From NCBI GenBank assembly GCA_965229765.1, contig CBDDJT010000003.1, forward strand, positions 1,364,001 through 1,428,000: a stretch of 64,000 bases of DNA, read 5' to 3'. This DNA is from ASV31 sp965229765 (GTDB lineage: Bacteria > Pseudomonadota > Alphaproteobacteria > Rhodobacterales > Rhodobacteraceae). The notes beneath the pieces are model-generated. The model had not been told where the DNA came from. It searched no databases and saw nothing but the letters and a program-made list of their open reading frames with translations. This document shows, in pieces, positions 47,436 through 56,205 of this stretch; the stretch's first letter is position 1; the number at the start of each line of letters is the position of its first letter. A program made the position numbers and the translations under genes.

Positions 47436-48113
47436 ATGGCGATGCAGGCGGCTGACCTGACGGCAAACGGGGCGCGGCACTGGACGCGGGCGGTGGAGTT
47501 CGCGGCGCTTTACCTTGGCGCGCCGGTGGCGGTGGCGGTGCTGTTGCCGCCCGGCGCGATGTTTCCCGCCCTTTTCGCGGTGACGGCGCTGGGGCTGTGG
47601 CTGCTGCACATCACGCCGGGGTTCAGGTGGCGAGAGTTGCGGGCGGGCACGGGGCGCATCGACTGGCGGCTGGCGGCGGTGTTCACGCTGGCCACGGCGG
47701 CGGTGGGCACGGCCGTGGTGCTGACGACCGCGCCGGCGGCGTTCCTGTTGCTGGTGCGCGAGAACCCGGCGCTGATGCTGATGATCGCGGCGCTTTATCC
47801 CGTGCTGTCGGCGCTGCCGCAGGAGATCGTGTTCCGGCCCTTGTTCTTTCGCCGCTATGGCGCGCTCTTGCCGCGGGACATGCGGGCGCAGATCGTGCTG
47901 AACGCGGCCGTCTTTTCGCTGGCGCACCTGATGTACTGGAGTTGGATCGTCGCGGCGATGACCTTTGCGGGCGGGCTGGCCTTTGCGTGGTCCTACCGGG
48001 TGCGCGGCAATTTCCCCGAGGCGGTGGTTCTGCACAGCTTTGCCGGGATCGTGGTCTTCGCGCTGGGGCTGGGGGTGTTCTTCTATTCGGGCAACGTGGC
48101 GCGGCCGTTCTGA
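47436..48113 (+). CDS. CPBP-family intramembrane protease homologue
   Basis: A 225-residue protein with about seven hydrophobic segments and the CPBP/Abi (type II CAAX-protease-like) domain at residues 125-220. Motif 1 is LPQEIVFRPLFF, where the usual EExxxR has Gln in place of the first Glu. Motif 2 is FSLAHLMYW with the conserved His. Motif 3, VVLHSFAG, keeps the His but lacks the following Asn. Altered motif 1 makes protease activity uncertain. Confidence 0.82.
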   Translation: MAMQAADLTANGARHWTRAVEFAALYLGAPVAVAVLLPPGAMFPALFAVTALGLWLLHITPGFRWRELRAGTGRIDWRLAAVFTLATAAVGTAVVLTTAPAAFLLLVRENPALMLMIAALYPVLSALPQEIVFRPLFFRRYGALLPRDMRAQIVLNAAVFSLAHLMYWSWIVAAMTFAGGLAFAWSYRVRGNFPEAVVLHSFAGIVVFALGLGVFFYSGNVARPF

Positions 48114-48142
48114 GCGGCCGCGCCACGGGGCTGTCGGGGGGC

Positions 48143-49381
48143 CTATTCGGCCGCGTGGCGCATCCCTGCCGTGTCCGGGGCGGGATAGAGGTAGGCACGC
48201 GTCAGCGGCACCGCCGTCTGCTTGCGCGCCAGCTGGAACTGGAACACGCATTGCCGGTTGAACCGGAACGTCAGTTCGCTGGCGACCAGATAATAGCGCC
48301 ACATCCGGCAGAAGCGTTCGTCATAGAGCGCCACGGCCTTGTCGCGGTTGGCCATGAAGCGGTCATGCCAGTGCTTCAGCGTTTCCGCGTAGTGCAGGCG
48401 CCAGACCTCTACGTCGGTGGACCAGAGGCCCTCTTTCTCGACCGCCGAGATCGCCTCGGACATCGAGGGGACGTAACCGCCGGGGAAGATGTACTTCAGG
48501 ATCCACGGGCTGGTGCTGCCGGGGGGCGAGACGCGCCCGATGGTGTGGATCAGCGCGACACCGTCCTCTGTCAGCTTGTCGCGCACATGGCCGAAATATT
48601 CGCGGTAATGCGGCACGCCGACGTGTTCGAACATGCCCACCGACACGATCCGGTCGAAGCGCTCGGTGACGGTGCGGTAATCGGCGAGGCGGAATTCGAC
48701 GCGGTCGTCCAGCCCCTCGGCCCGGGCGCGGGCGGTGGCGACCTTGTGCTGTTCCTCGGACAGGGTCACGCCCAGCACCCGTGCGCCGTGGTCGCGCGCC
48801 AGCGTCAGGCCCATGCCGCCCCAGCCGCAGCCGATGTCCAGCACGCGCATCCCCGGCTCGATCAGGAGCTTGCCGGCGATATGCGCCTTCTTGGCCGCCT
48901 GCGCCTCTTCCAGGGTCATGTCGGGGCGGGCGAAATAGGCGCAGGAGTACTGCTTGTCGGTGTCGAGGAAGAGATCGTAAAGCTCTCCCGACAGGTCGTA
49001 GTGATGCGCCACGTTCCGGCGGGCGCGGGGCATCGGGTTGTGCTGTTCGATGCGCCGCAGGAGCCTGCGGGTGTGTTCGAGCGCAAGCTGCCACCAGAAC
49101 TTGTTGCCCGCCGCAAGGTTCCTGACCGCCAGCCCCATGAAGCCGTAAAGATCGTCGTTCTCGATCTCGAGCGTGCCGTTCATGTAGCCTTCGCCAACGG
49201 CAAGATCAGGATTGAGAAGAATGCGGCGCGGCAGGTCGCGGTCCTTGAAGCGCAGGATCACCGGGTCGCCGGTGCCATCCCCGTAGCGCCGACTGGCGCC
49301 GTCCGGCATCTCGACCACGAGGGTGCCGGCCTTGACGATCCGGTCGATCGCCTTGTCAAAAAGCGTGTCCCACATGTCCAC
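48143..49381 (-). CDS. cfa: Cyclopropane-fatty-acyl-phospholipid synthase family protein
   Basis: A 412-residue SAM-dependent methyltransferase that would modify unsaturated membrane phospholipids. The N-terminal lipid-binding part ends in VGEGYMNGTLEI. The SAM motif VLDIGCGWGGMGL is at about residue 180, and SVGMFEHVG and FPGGYVPSMSE are family signatures. An alternative ATG is two codons in. It starts about 190 bp from bchE, on the other strand. Confidence 0.92.
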   Translation of the reverse strand: MDMWDTLFDKAIDRIVKAGTLVVEMPDGASRRYGDGTGDPVILRFKDRDLPRRILLNPDLAVGEGYMNGTLEIENDDLYGFMGLAVRNLAAGNKFWWQLALEHTRRLLRRIEQHNPMPRARRNVAHHYDLSGELYDLFLDTDKQYSCAYFARPDMTLEEAQAAKKAHIAGKLLIEPGMRVLDIGCGWGGMGLTLARDHGARVLGVTLSEEQHKVATARARAEGLDDRVEFRLADYRTVTERFDRIVSVGMFEHVGVPHYREYFGHVRDKLTEDGVALIHTIGRVSPPGSTSPWILKYIFPGGYVPSMSEAISAVEKEGLWSTDVEVWRLHYAETLKHWHDRFMANRDKAVALYDERFCRMWRYYLVASELTFRFNRQCVFQFQLARKQTAVPLTRAYLYPAPDTAGMRHAAE

Positions 49382-49500
49382 CCCCGGTTCGGGCAGGATG
49401 CCCGTTTTCGCCTTGCCGAGCCTCCAGATTCGGCGGGTTACACATTCAAACTGCGACAGTTTGGCACGAATTCCGTTTTCCGTCCAGAAATGGGGCCGGT

Positions 49501-49514
49501 TTGATGTGTGTCAA
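49501..49514. promoter_or_regulatory. FnrL box of bchE, TTGATGTGTGTCAA
   Basis: Matches TTGAT-N4-(A/G)TCAA, centred about 67 bp before the bchE start and overlapping the first PpsR site by 6 bp. FnrL control of bchE is established in Rhodobacter sphaeroides, so a real site here is expected. Confidence 0.72.
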
Positions 49515-49551
49515 GTTTGCCAGACAGAGTGACTGTTAGGCTGGGTTTACA
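49509..49551. promoter_or_regulatory. Tandem PpsR/CrtJ boxes of bchE
   Basis: Two TGT-N12-ACA sites: TGTCAAGTTTGCCAGACA (49509-49526, full TGTC-N10-GACA) and TGTTAGGCTGGGTTTACA (49534-49551). Seven base pairs separate them, close to the spacing at which CrtJ/PpsR binds two palindromes cooperatively. They end 23 bp before the bchE start codon. Confidence 0.8.
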
Positions 49552-49574
49552 ATAATCCATCCAGGGGGTCCGCC

Positions 49575-51245
49575 ATGCGTATCGTGTTCATCCATCCGAA
49601 CTATCGGTCCGGCGGGGCGGAGATCGCGGGGAACTGGCCCCCTGCGTGGGTGGCTTACCTGTCGGGTGCGCTGAAGACGGCGGGCTTTGACGACATCCAT
49701 TTCATCGACGCGATGACGCACAGCATTTCCGAGGAGGAGATCGCCGAGCAACTGGTGGCGCTGGCCCCTGACGTGGTGGGGACCACGGCGATCACGCCAT
49801 CGATCTATGCCGCCGAACGGCTGATGGAAATCGCGAAGGACAAGGTGCCGAACGCGCTGCGGGTGCTGGGCGGTATTCACGCCACGTTCATGTACAAGCA
49901 GGTGTTGTCCGAGGCGCCATGGATCGATGTCATCGTGCGCGGCGAGGGCGAGGAGATCATCACCGAACTGATGCTGGCGGTGGAGGACGGGCGCTGGCCC
50001 GCCGACCGCTACAAGATCCGCGGGCTGGCCTTCCGCGACGGCGAGCAGATCGTCGCGACAGAGGCCGCGCCCACGATCAAGGACCTGGACGCGATCACGC
50101 CCGACTGGTCGCTTCTGGACTGGAAAAGCTACATCTACATCCCGCTGAACACGCGGGTGGCGATCCCGAACATGGCGCGCGGCTGTCCGTTCACCTGTTC
50201 GTTCTGTTCCCAGTGGAAGTTCTGGCGCGACTACCGGGTGCGCGACCCCAAGAAGGTCGTCGACGAGATCGAGGATCTGGTGGAAAACCACGGCGTCGGC
50301 TTCTTCATTCTCGCCGACGAGGAACCCACCATCAACCGCAAGAAGTTCATCCAGTTCTGCGAGGAACTGATCGCGCGCGACCTGCCGCGCCGGGTGCAGT
50401 GGGGCATCAACACCCGCGTCACCGACATCTACCGCGACCGCGAGTTGCTGAAGTTCTACCGCAAGGCGGGGCTTGTCCATGTCTCGCTGGGCACCGAGGC
50501 GGCGGCGCAGATGAAGCTGGATATCTTCAACAAGGAAACCAAGGTCGACGAGAACAAGACCGCGATCCGCCTGTTGCGCGAGGCCGACATCTTCGTCGAG
50601 GCGCAGTTCATCGTCGGGCTGGACAACGAGACCAAGGAAACGCTGGAAGAAACCTACCAGATGGCGTGGGACTGGCAGCCGGACCTGGCCAACTGGGCGA
50701 TGTACACGCCCTGGCCCTTCACGCCGCTGTTTCAGGACCTCAAGGACAAGGTCGAGATCTTCGACTTCTCGAAATACAACTTCGTGACCCCGATCATGAA
50801 GCCCAAGGCGCTGACGCGCGGCGAACTGCTGGACGGGGTGATGAAGAACTATCGCCGGTTCTACATGAAGAAGGCGCTGTTTCATTACCCGTGGCGCGGC
50901 ACCGGATACCGGCGGCGGTATCTCTTGGGCTGCCTGAAGGCGTTCCTGAAGGCGGGCGTGGGGCGCACCTTCTACGACCTGGGCAAGGCGGGCTACTGGG
51001 GGCCGCAGACGAAGGACAGCGTGGATTTCCATTTCGACACCACGCGCACCATCGCCGAGGCGCAGATGGACGACTGGGAGGCCGCCGCCGACCGGGCCGC
51101 GCGCGCCGCCGAACGGCGCGAGGCGCTGCGCGAGCAGGGCAAGGCGCGGGCCGGCGACCGCAACGCGGCAAAGGCCTTCAAGATGCCCAACGGCGCCGAG
51201 ATCAAGGCCTGCGGCGGCGGCGACCAGCAGATGGAAGAAGCCTGA
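49575..51245 (+). CDS. bchE: Mg-protoporphyrin IX monomethyl ester anaerobic oxidative cyclase
   Basis: A 556-residue radical-SAM enzyme that forms the isocyclic ring of bacteriochlorophyll without oxygen. The N-terminal B12-binding-like domain (MRIVFIHPNYRSGGAEIAGN, AEQLVALAPDVVGTTAITPS) is followed by the cluster motif CPFTCSFC at about residues 204-211. The family-specific stretches SQWKFWRDYRVRDP, ILADEEPTINRKKF and FSKYNFVTPIMKP are all present. The C-terminus is Ala/Arg-rich. GGGGG precedes the ATG. It leads a bchE-bchJ operon behind FnrL and PpsR sites. Confidence 0.97.
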   Translation: MRIVFIHPNYRSGGAEIAGNWPPAWVAYLSGALKTAGFDDIHFIDAMTHSISEEEIAEQLVALAPDVVGTTAITPSIYAAERLMEIAKDKVPNALRVLGGIHATFMYKQVLSEAPWIDVIVRGEGEEIITELMLAVEDGRWPADRYKIRGLAFRDGEQIVATEAAPTIKDLDAITPDWSLLDWKSYIYIPLNTRVAIPNMARGCPFTCSFCSQWKFWRDYRVRDPKKVVDEIEDLVENHGVGFFILADEEPTINRKKFIQFCEELIARDLPRRVQWGINTRVTDIYRDRELLKFYRKAGLVHVSLGTEAAAQMKLDIFNKETKVDENKTAIRLLREADIFVEAQFIVGLDNETKETLEETYQMAWDWQPDLANWAMYTPWPFTPLFQDLKDKVEIFDFSKYNFVTPIMKPKALTRGELLDGVMKNYRRFYMKKALFHYPWRGTGYRRRYLLGCLKAFLKAGVGRTFYDLGKAGYWGPQTKDSVDFHFDTTRTIAEAQMDDWEAAADRAARAAERREALREQGKARAGDRNAAKAFKMPNGAEIKACGGGDQQMEEA

Positions 51246-51246
51246 G

Positions 51247-51837
51247 ATGGGGGCGGCGGCCACCGAGGGCCGGATCGGGCCCAATGCCATCCTGCAACTG
51301 ATTCCCGTGCTGGACGCGGCGGGCGGACGCGCATTGCGTGACCGGGTGTTCAGGGCCGGCGGTCTGGACGGCCTGCCCGACACCGACGGGCTGATGGACG
51401 AGCGCCCCGCGGGCGCCGTGCACCGCGCACTGCGCCAGTGCCTGCCAGAAGACGCGCCCACGCTGGCGGCCAGGGCCGGGCGCGGCACGGCCGACTATAT
51501 CCTTGCCCACCGCATACCGAAGCTCGCGCAGCGGGTGTTGAAAATCCTGCCCCGGGGGATCGCCGAGCGGCTTCTGACGCGGGCGATTGCCCGGCACGCA
51601 TGGACTTTTGCCGGGTCGGGCCGGTTTTCCGTTGCCTCGCTGACGCCGCTGGTCTTCGAGATCGCGGACAACCCCATCGTGCGCGGCGAACGGGCCGCGG
51701 ATCCGGTCTGCCATTGGCACGCGGCGGTATTCGAGCGGCTGTTTCAGGTTCTGGTGGACCCCGCATCGCGGGTGGTGGAAACCGCCTGTGGCGCCACAGG
51801 CGCGCCCGCCTGCCGGTTCGAGGTGCGGCGCGGCTGA
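51247..51837 (+). CDS. bchJ: BchJ, bacteriochlorophyll synthesis V4R-domain protein
   Basis: A 196-residue protein with the V4R (4-vinyl reductase) domain in its C-terminal half, ending GATGAPACRFEVRRG. The N-terminal LQLIPVLDAAGGRALRDRVF is typical of BchJ. It was first called 4-vinyl reductase; later work on BciA indicates that it is not the main vinyl reductase and may help carry porphyrin intermediates. It starts 1 bp after the bchE stop, the bchE-bchJ order found in other Rhodobacteraceae. Confidence 0.92.
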   Translation: MGAAATEGRIGPNAILQLIPVLDAAGGRALRDRVFRAGGLDGLPDTDGLMDERPAGAVHRALRQCLPEDAPTLAARAGRGTADYILAHRIPKLAQRVLKILPRGIAERLLTRAIARHAWTFAGSGRFSVASLTPLVFEIADNPIVRGERAADPVCHWHAAVFERLFQVLVDPASRVVETACGATGAPACRFEVRRG

Positions 51838-51974
51838 CGGCACATTTGGTCGCGATGACGCGGCGCTTGCCCGGCTGGCCGGTTGTTTCTAGTATGGCGT
51901 GGTATGCAACCGGTGAGCTGCGCGCCGACCATTGCCCGCACCTTCACCCGCGCCGCGAGGGAAACCGACCGAAA

Positions 51975-52802
51975 ATGTCGGATAGCGAACCCAACGGGCT
52001 GGACCCGGGACTCGTCGAGGACGCCGTGCGCGAATTCGAGGCGCTGGGCCCGCATCTGCCGCGCGACGCGCTGGCGGGTCTGGCGCGCGAGGTCGTGTCG
52101 CGGCTGGCCGAGCGGCGGCCATCCCACGTGCGCGACCTGCCCGTGCCGCAGGCGCAGGCGCAGGAGATCGACACGCTGGTGCGCCTGCTGTTCTCACAGA
52201 CGTCCGAGCCGGCCACGGCCTTTGTCCACGCACTGCTGAAGCGCGGGATCAAGGTGGAAGAACTGTATCTGACCTACCTGTCCGGGGCGGCGGCACGGCT
52301 GGGCACGCTTTGGGACGAGGACCGGGTAACGTTTACCGATGTCACCATCGGGGTCAGCCGCATCTATGGCCTTCTGCGCGCGATGCGCCCGGCCCTGTCA
52401 CCCAGTGACGCCACGGCACCGCAATCGGCGATCTTCGCCAACGTGCCGGGAGAGGATCATACGCTTGGCGTGACGATGGCCGCCGACCTGTTCCGCCGCG
52501 AGGGCTGGGAAATCGAGCTTAAGCTGGGGCTACCGCATGACCAGCTTCTGGCCGAGATCCAGCGCAGCGACACGCGCTTCGTGGGGATTTCGGTCAGCTC
52601 TCCGGGGGCGATGCCGGCGCTGGCCCGGCTGGTGCTGGCGCTGCGGGTGGCGCGCCCCGACCTGTTCGTTCTGGTCGGCGGGCGGCTGGCGCGCGACGAC
52701 CCCGGCGCGCTGGAGCCGCTGGGCGCGGATGCCGTCGCATGGGAGGTGGCGTCGGCGATGCAGCGGATGCGGCTGACCGACGATCCCGACAACCGGGCGT
52801 GA
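51975..52802 (+). CDS. Cobalamin-binding regulator (AerR/PpaA-like)
   Basis: A 275-residue soluble protein. A helical module (residues about 60-140) with FVHALLKRGIKVEELYLTYL and RLGTLWDEDRVTFTDVTIGV leads into a B12-binding Rossmann domain, ANVPGEDHTLGVTMAADLFR (an ExHxxG form of the cobalamin motif), VGISVSSPGAMP and FVLVGGRLA. This is the layout of AerR/PpaA, which bind cobalamin and antagonise PpsR/CrtJ. It lies 137 bp after bchJ with GAGGGAAA before the ATG. No DNA-binding domain is seen, so it would act through a partner. Confidence 0.82.
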   Translation: MSDSEPNGLDPGLVEDAVREFEALGPHLPRDALAGLAREVVSRLAERRPSHVRDLPVPQAQAQEIDTLVRLLFSQTSEPATAFVHALLKRGIKVEELYLTYLSGAAARLGTLWDEDRVTFTDVTIGVSRIYGLLRAMRPALSPSDATAPQSAIFANVPGEDHTLGVTMAADLFRREGWEIELKLGLPHDQLLAEIQRSDTRFVGISVSSPGAMPALARLVLALRVARPDLFVLVGGRLARDDPGALEPLGADAVAWEVASAMQRMRLTDDPDNRA

Positions 52803-52885
52803 TCCGCGGCCGCGCCGCTTGACTTCCGGCCCGCCAGCGAGTGTATCGGCGCCGTCCCCCGTGACGCGCAGAAAAGGAATTTCCG

Positions 52886-54661
52886 ATGCACGCCTATCGC
52901 AGCCACACCTGCGCTGACCTCACCCGCGCCGAAGTGGGCCAGACCGTTCGCCTTTCTGGCTGGGTGCACCGCATCCGCGACCACGGCGGCGTGCTGTTCA
53001 TCGACCTGCGCGACCATTATGGCATGACCCAGGTGCTGTGCGACCCCGACAGCCCCGTGTTCCACGACGTGGAAAAGGTGCGCAGCGAATGGTGCATTCG
53101 AATCGACGGCACCGTGAAGGCGCGCGACGAGGCGCTGGTGAACGCAAAGATTCCCACCGGCGAGATCGAGGTCTTCGTCCGCGACCTGGAGATCCTGGGC
53201 AGCGCGGATGAACTGCCGCTGATGGTCTTCGGCGATCAGGAGTATCCCGAGGAAACGCGCCTGCGCTACCGCTTCCTGGACCTGCGGCGGCAGGGTCTGC
53301 ACGACAACATCATGCTGCGCTCGCGCGTGGTGCAGGACCTGCGCCGCCGGATGTGGGACCAGAACTTCACCGAGTTCCAGACGCCGATCATCACCGCGTC
53401 CTCGCCCGAGGGCGCGCGTGACTTCCTCGTGCCCTCGCGGCTGCATCCGGGCAAGTTCTACGCGCTGCCGCAGGCGCCGCAGCTCTTCAAGCAGCTGATC
53501 ATGGTGTCGGGCTTCGACCGCTATTTCCAGATCGCGCCGTGCTTTCGCGACGAGGACCCGCGCGCCGACCGCTCGCCCACCGATTTCTACCAGCTGGACA
53601 TGGAGATGTCCTTTGCCACGCAGGACGACGTCTTTGCCGCGATCCAGCCCGCGATCCAGGGCTGTTTCGAGGCGTTCGGCGGCGGCCGCGCGGTCGATAC
53701 GGTCTGGCCGCACATCAAGTACGCCGACGCGATGAAGTGGTACGGCACCGACAAGCCGGACCTGCGCTGCCCGATCAAGATGCAGGAGGTCAGCGACCAT
53801 TTCCGCGGCTCTGGCTTTGCGATCTTCGCCAAGCTCTTGGAGCAGGAAGGGACCGAGATCCGCGCGATCCCGGCCAAGGGCGGCGGGTCGCGCAAGTTCT
53901 GCGACCGGATGAACGCCTTTGCCCAGAAAGAGGGCCTGCCGGGGATGGGCTACATCTTCTGGCGCGAGGGCGAGAACGGGCTGGAAGCCGCCGGCCCCCT
54001 GGCCAAGAACATCGGCCCCGAGCGGACCGAGGCGATCCGCCAGCAGCTGCACCTTGGCAAGGGCGACGCGGCCTTCTTCCTTGGCGGCAAGCCGCAGGCG
54101 TTCGAGAGGGTGGCGGGCAAGGCGCGCACCACCATCGGCGAGGAACTGGGCCTGACGGAAACCGACCGCTTCGCCTTCTGCTGGATCGTCGATTTCCCGA
54201 TGTACGAGAAGGACCCGGAAACCGGCGTCGTCGATTTCTCGCACAACCCGTTTTCCATGCCGCAGGGCGGGCTGGAGGCGCTGAACGGCGACCCGCTGGA
54301 GGTGCTGGGCTATCAGTACGATCTGGCCTGCAACGGGTACGAGCTTATCTCTGGCGCGATCCGCAACCACCGGCTGGACGTGATGTTCAAGGCCTTCGAG
54401 ATCGCGGGCTATTCCGCCGAAGAGGTCGAGCGGCGGTTCTCGGGGCTGGTCAACGCCTTCCGCTTTGGCCCGCCGCCGCACGGCGGCTGCGCCGCCGGGA
54501 TCGACCGGATGGTGATGCTTCTGGCCGACGAGGCCAATATCCGCGAGGTCATCATGTTCCCGATGAACCAGCGCGCCGAAGACCTGATGATGGGCGCCCC
54601 CAGCGAACCCACCAACGAACAGCTTCGCGACCTGGGCCTGAGGGTGCTGCCGCAGGAATGA
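52886..54661 (+). CDS. aspS: Aspartate-tRNA ligase
   Basis: A 591-residue class II aminoacyl-tRNA synthetase of the bacterial type. The N-terminal OB-fold anticodon domain reads TVRLSGWVHRIRDHGGVLFIDLRDHYG. Motif 2 is IAPCFRDEDPRADRSPTDFYQLDMEMSF in outline, with the GAD insert in the middle and motif 3 CAAGIDRMVMLL near the end. Whether it also charges tRNA-Asn depends on the presence of GatCAB, not shown here. Confidence 0.98.
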   Translation: MHAYRSHTCADLTRAEVGQTVRLSGWVHRIRDHGGVLFIDLRDHYGMTQVLCDPDSPVFHDVEKVRSEWCIRIDGTVKARDEALVNAKIPTGEIEVFVRDLEILGSADELPLMVFGDQEYPEETRLRYRFLDLRRQGLHDNIMLRSRVVQDLRRRMWDQNFTEFQTPIITASSPEGARDFLVPSRLHPGKFYALPQAPQLFKQLIMVSGFDRYFQIAPCFRDEDPRADRSPTDFYQLDMEMSFATQDDVFAAIQPAIQGCFEAFGGGRAVDTVWPHIKYADAMKWYGTDKPDLRCPIKMQEVSDHFRGSGFAIFAKLLEQEGTEIRAIPAKGGGSRKFCDRMNAFAQKEGLPGMGYIFWREGENGLEAAGPLAKNIGPERTEAIRQQLHLGKGDAAFFLGGKPQAFERVAGKARTTIGEELGLTETDRFAFCWIVDFPMYEKDPETGVVDFSHNPFSMPQGGLEALNGDPLEVLGYQYDLACNGYELISGAIRNHRLDVMFKAFEIAGYSAEEVERRFSGLVNAFRFGPPPHGGCAAGIDRMVMLLADEANIREVIMFPMNQRAEDLMMGAPSEPTNEQLRDLGLRVLPQE

Positions 54662-55359
54662 CGCCGGACCGCCCCCTTGCCGATTGGGTCCCGCCGCCCG
54701 CGCCGGGACCCGATGCCTTGCAGGGACGGTATGCGCGGCTGGAGCGGCTGGGGCCGCGGCACGCCTCGGCGCTGTTTGCCGCGAACCGGGCGGATGACCG
54801 GATCTGGGATTTCCTGCCCTACGGGCCCTTTCACCGGCTGGAGGATTACGCGCGCTGGATGGCCGAAACGGCCTCTGGCACGGATCCGATGTTCTACGCG
54901 ATCCGCAACCTTGAAACCGGCGCGTGGGAAGGCGTGGCAAGCTGGCTGCGGATTGCGCCCGCCGCGGGCAGCCTGGAGGTGGGGCACATCTGCTATTCGG
55001 CGGCGTTGCAGCGGACGCGGGCGGCGACAGAGGCAATGGCGCTGATGATGGGCTGGGCCTTCGGCGCGGGATACCGGCGCTACGAGTGGAAATGCGACGC
55101 GGCGAACCGGCCTTCGCGCCGGGCGGCACAGCGGCTGGGGCTGTCTTATGAGGGGGTGTTCCGGCAGGCCGCCGTGGTCAAGGGGCGCAACCGCGACACC
55201 GCGTGGTTCGCAGCGATAGACGCGGAATGGCCAGCGCTGTCGGCGGCGTTTGAGGCGTGGCTTGACCCCGGGAATTTCGATGCGGACGGGCGGCAGCGTC
55301 AGCCGCTTTCGGCGCTGACCGGACCGATTCTGGCCGCGCGCGACCCTGCGCCGGTCTGA
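54658..55359 (+). CDS. GNAT-family N-acetyltransferase
   Basis: A 233-residue acetyltransferase of the RimJ/RimL-like GNAT group. It begins LADWVPPPAPGPDALQGRYARLERL. The acetyl-CoA region is around SLEVGHICYSAALQRTRAATEAM, with YEWKCDAANRPSRRAAQRLGLSYEG after it, the usual end of the fold. Its ATG overlaps the aspS stop (ATGA), so it is translated with aspS. Substrate unknown. Confidence 0.88.
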   Translation: MTPDRPLADWVPPPAPGPDALQGRYARLERLGPRHASALFAANRADDRIWDFLPYGPFHRLEDYARWMAETASGTDPMFYAIRNLETGAWEGVASWLRIAPAAGSLEVGHICYSAALQRTRAATEAMALMMGWAFGAGYRRYEWKCDAANRPSRRAAQRLGLSYEGVFRQAAVVKGRNRDTAWFAAIDAEWPALSAAFEAWLDPGNFDADGRQRQPLSALTGPILAARDPAPV

Positions 55360-55366
55360 CCCCGGG

Positions 55367-56071
55367 TCAGAGCGCTTTGCGGCGCGTCATCCGGTCCTGC
55401 ACCAGCCCGGCCACCTGTGCGAGATCGCTGCGCAAGGGGGCGTTCTGCAACCGGGCGGCAGCGCCCGCAAGATCGCCATCGCCGGTGCTGGCGGCCAGCC
55501 CCGCGAGAAACCTTGCAAGATATGCCAGCCGTGGCGGCGGCGGATCGCTTTCCAGAACCTCGGCCACCTGCGCAAGATCTTCCAGCAGCGACAGGTGGTC
55601 GGGAACAACCGTGTCGCCGGGCACGGCGCGGGGCGCCTGGATGCGCAGATCGGCGGGCAGCGCGGCAAGAACGGCCTCCTGGAATTCGGCCAGCGCGTGC
55701 AGGGGTTTGGCCAGCACCCCGTCGGCGCCCGCATCCCGCGCGGCGTACAGCGCGTCGGGGTCGCCGCTGGTCGCAAGGATGGCGGGGATGCGGGGCCGGT
55801 CGGCGGCCATCCGCGCGATCAGGTCGATCCCGCAGCCGTCGGGCAGGCCCGCATCGACGATCAGCACGCTGGGCCGGTAGACGCGCAGGTGACGTCCGGC
55901 GGCGGCCAGCGTGTCGGCCCGACGCAGCCGCGCGCCAGAGCGCAGGCACATCAGGCGCACCGCTTCCGAGGCGAAGCGGCTGTCCTCGACCACCAGAACG
56001 GTCAGGCCGACGAGCGGGTGGGCGGCGGTTGGCGCGGCAGGCGCCAGTTGGAGCGTATCGGGGGTGGTCAT
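55367..56071 (-). CDS. Response-regulator receiver protein without known output domain
   Basis: A 234-residue protein. The receiver domain (about residues 20-140) has VLVVEDSRFA, the phosphorylation Asp in LIVDAGLPDG, the switch region LATSGD and the Lys in GVLAKPL. The C-terminal 80 residues are helical (LEDLAQVAEVLESD, YLARFLAGLAA) and match no output domain I know. No histidine kinase is nearby. The start at 56071 has AAGGA upstream. Confidence 0.85.
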   Translation of the reverse strand: MTTPDTLQLAPAAPTAAHPLVGLTVLVVEDSRFASEAVRLMCLRSGARLRRADTLAAAGRHLRVYRPSVLIVDAGLPDGCGIDLIARMAADRPRIPAILATSGDPDALYAARDAGADGVLAKPLHALAEFQEAVLAALPADLRIQAPRAVPGDTVVPDHLSLLEDLAQVAEVLESDPPPPRLAYLARFLAGLAASTGDGDLAGAAARLQNAPLRSDLAQVAGLVQDRMTRRKAL

Positions 56072-56205
56072 GGCAGCGTCCTTCCCATGCGATGTCCCGA
56101 TCAAACCCCGTTATGCTGAACAGCAGGTAAACGCCTGCGGCCTTCCGACGCTTGCGGGCGCGCGGGCGTCTGGCCATAAGCGGGCGACCAAGGATGGAGG
56201 ACCCG

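Noticed and set aside
49919..51301. Second open frame on the plus strand inside bchE
   Set aside because: Out of frame with bchE and without domain signs; bchE is full length.
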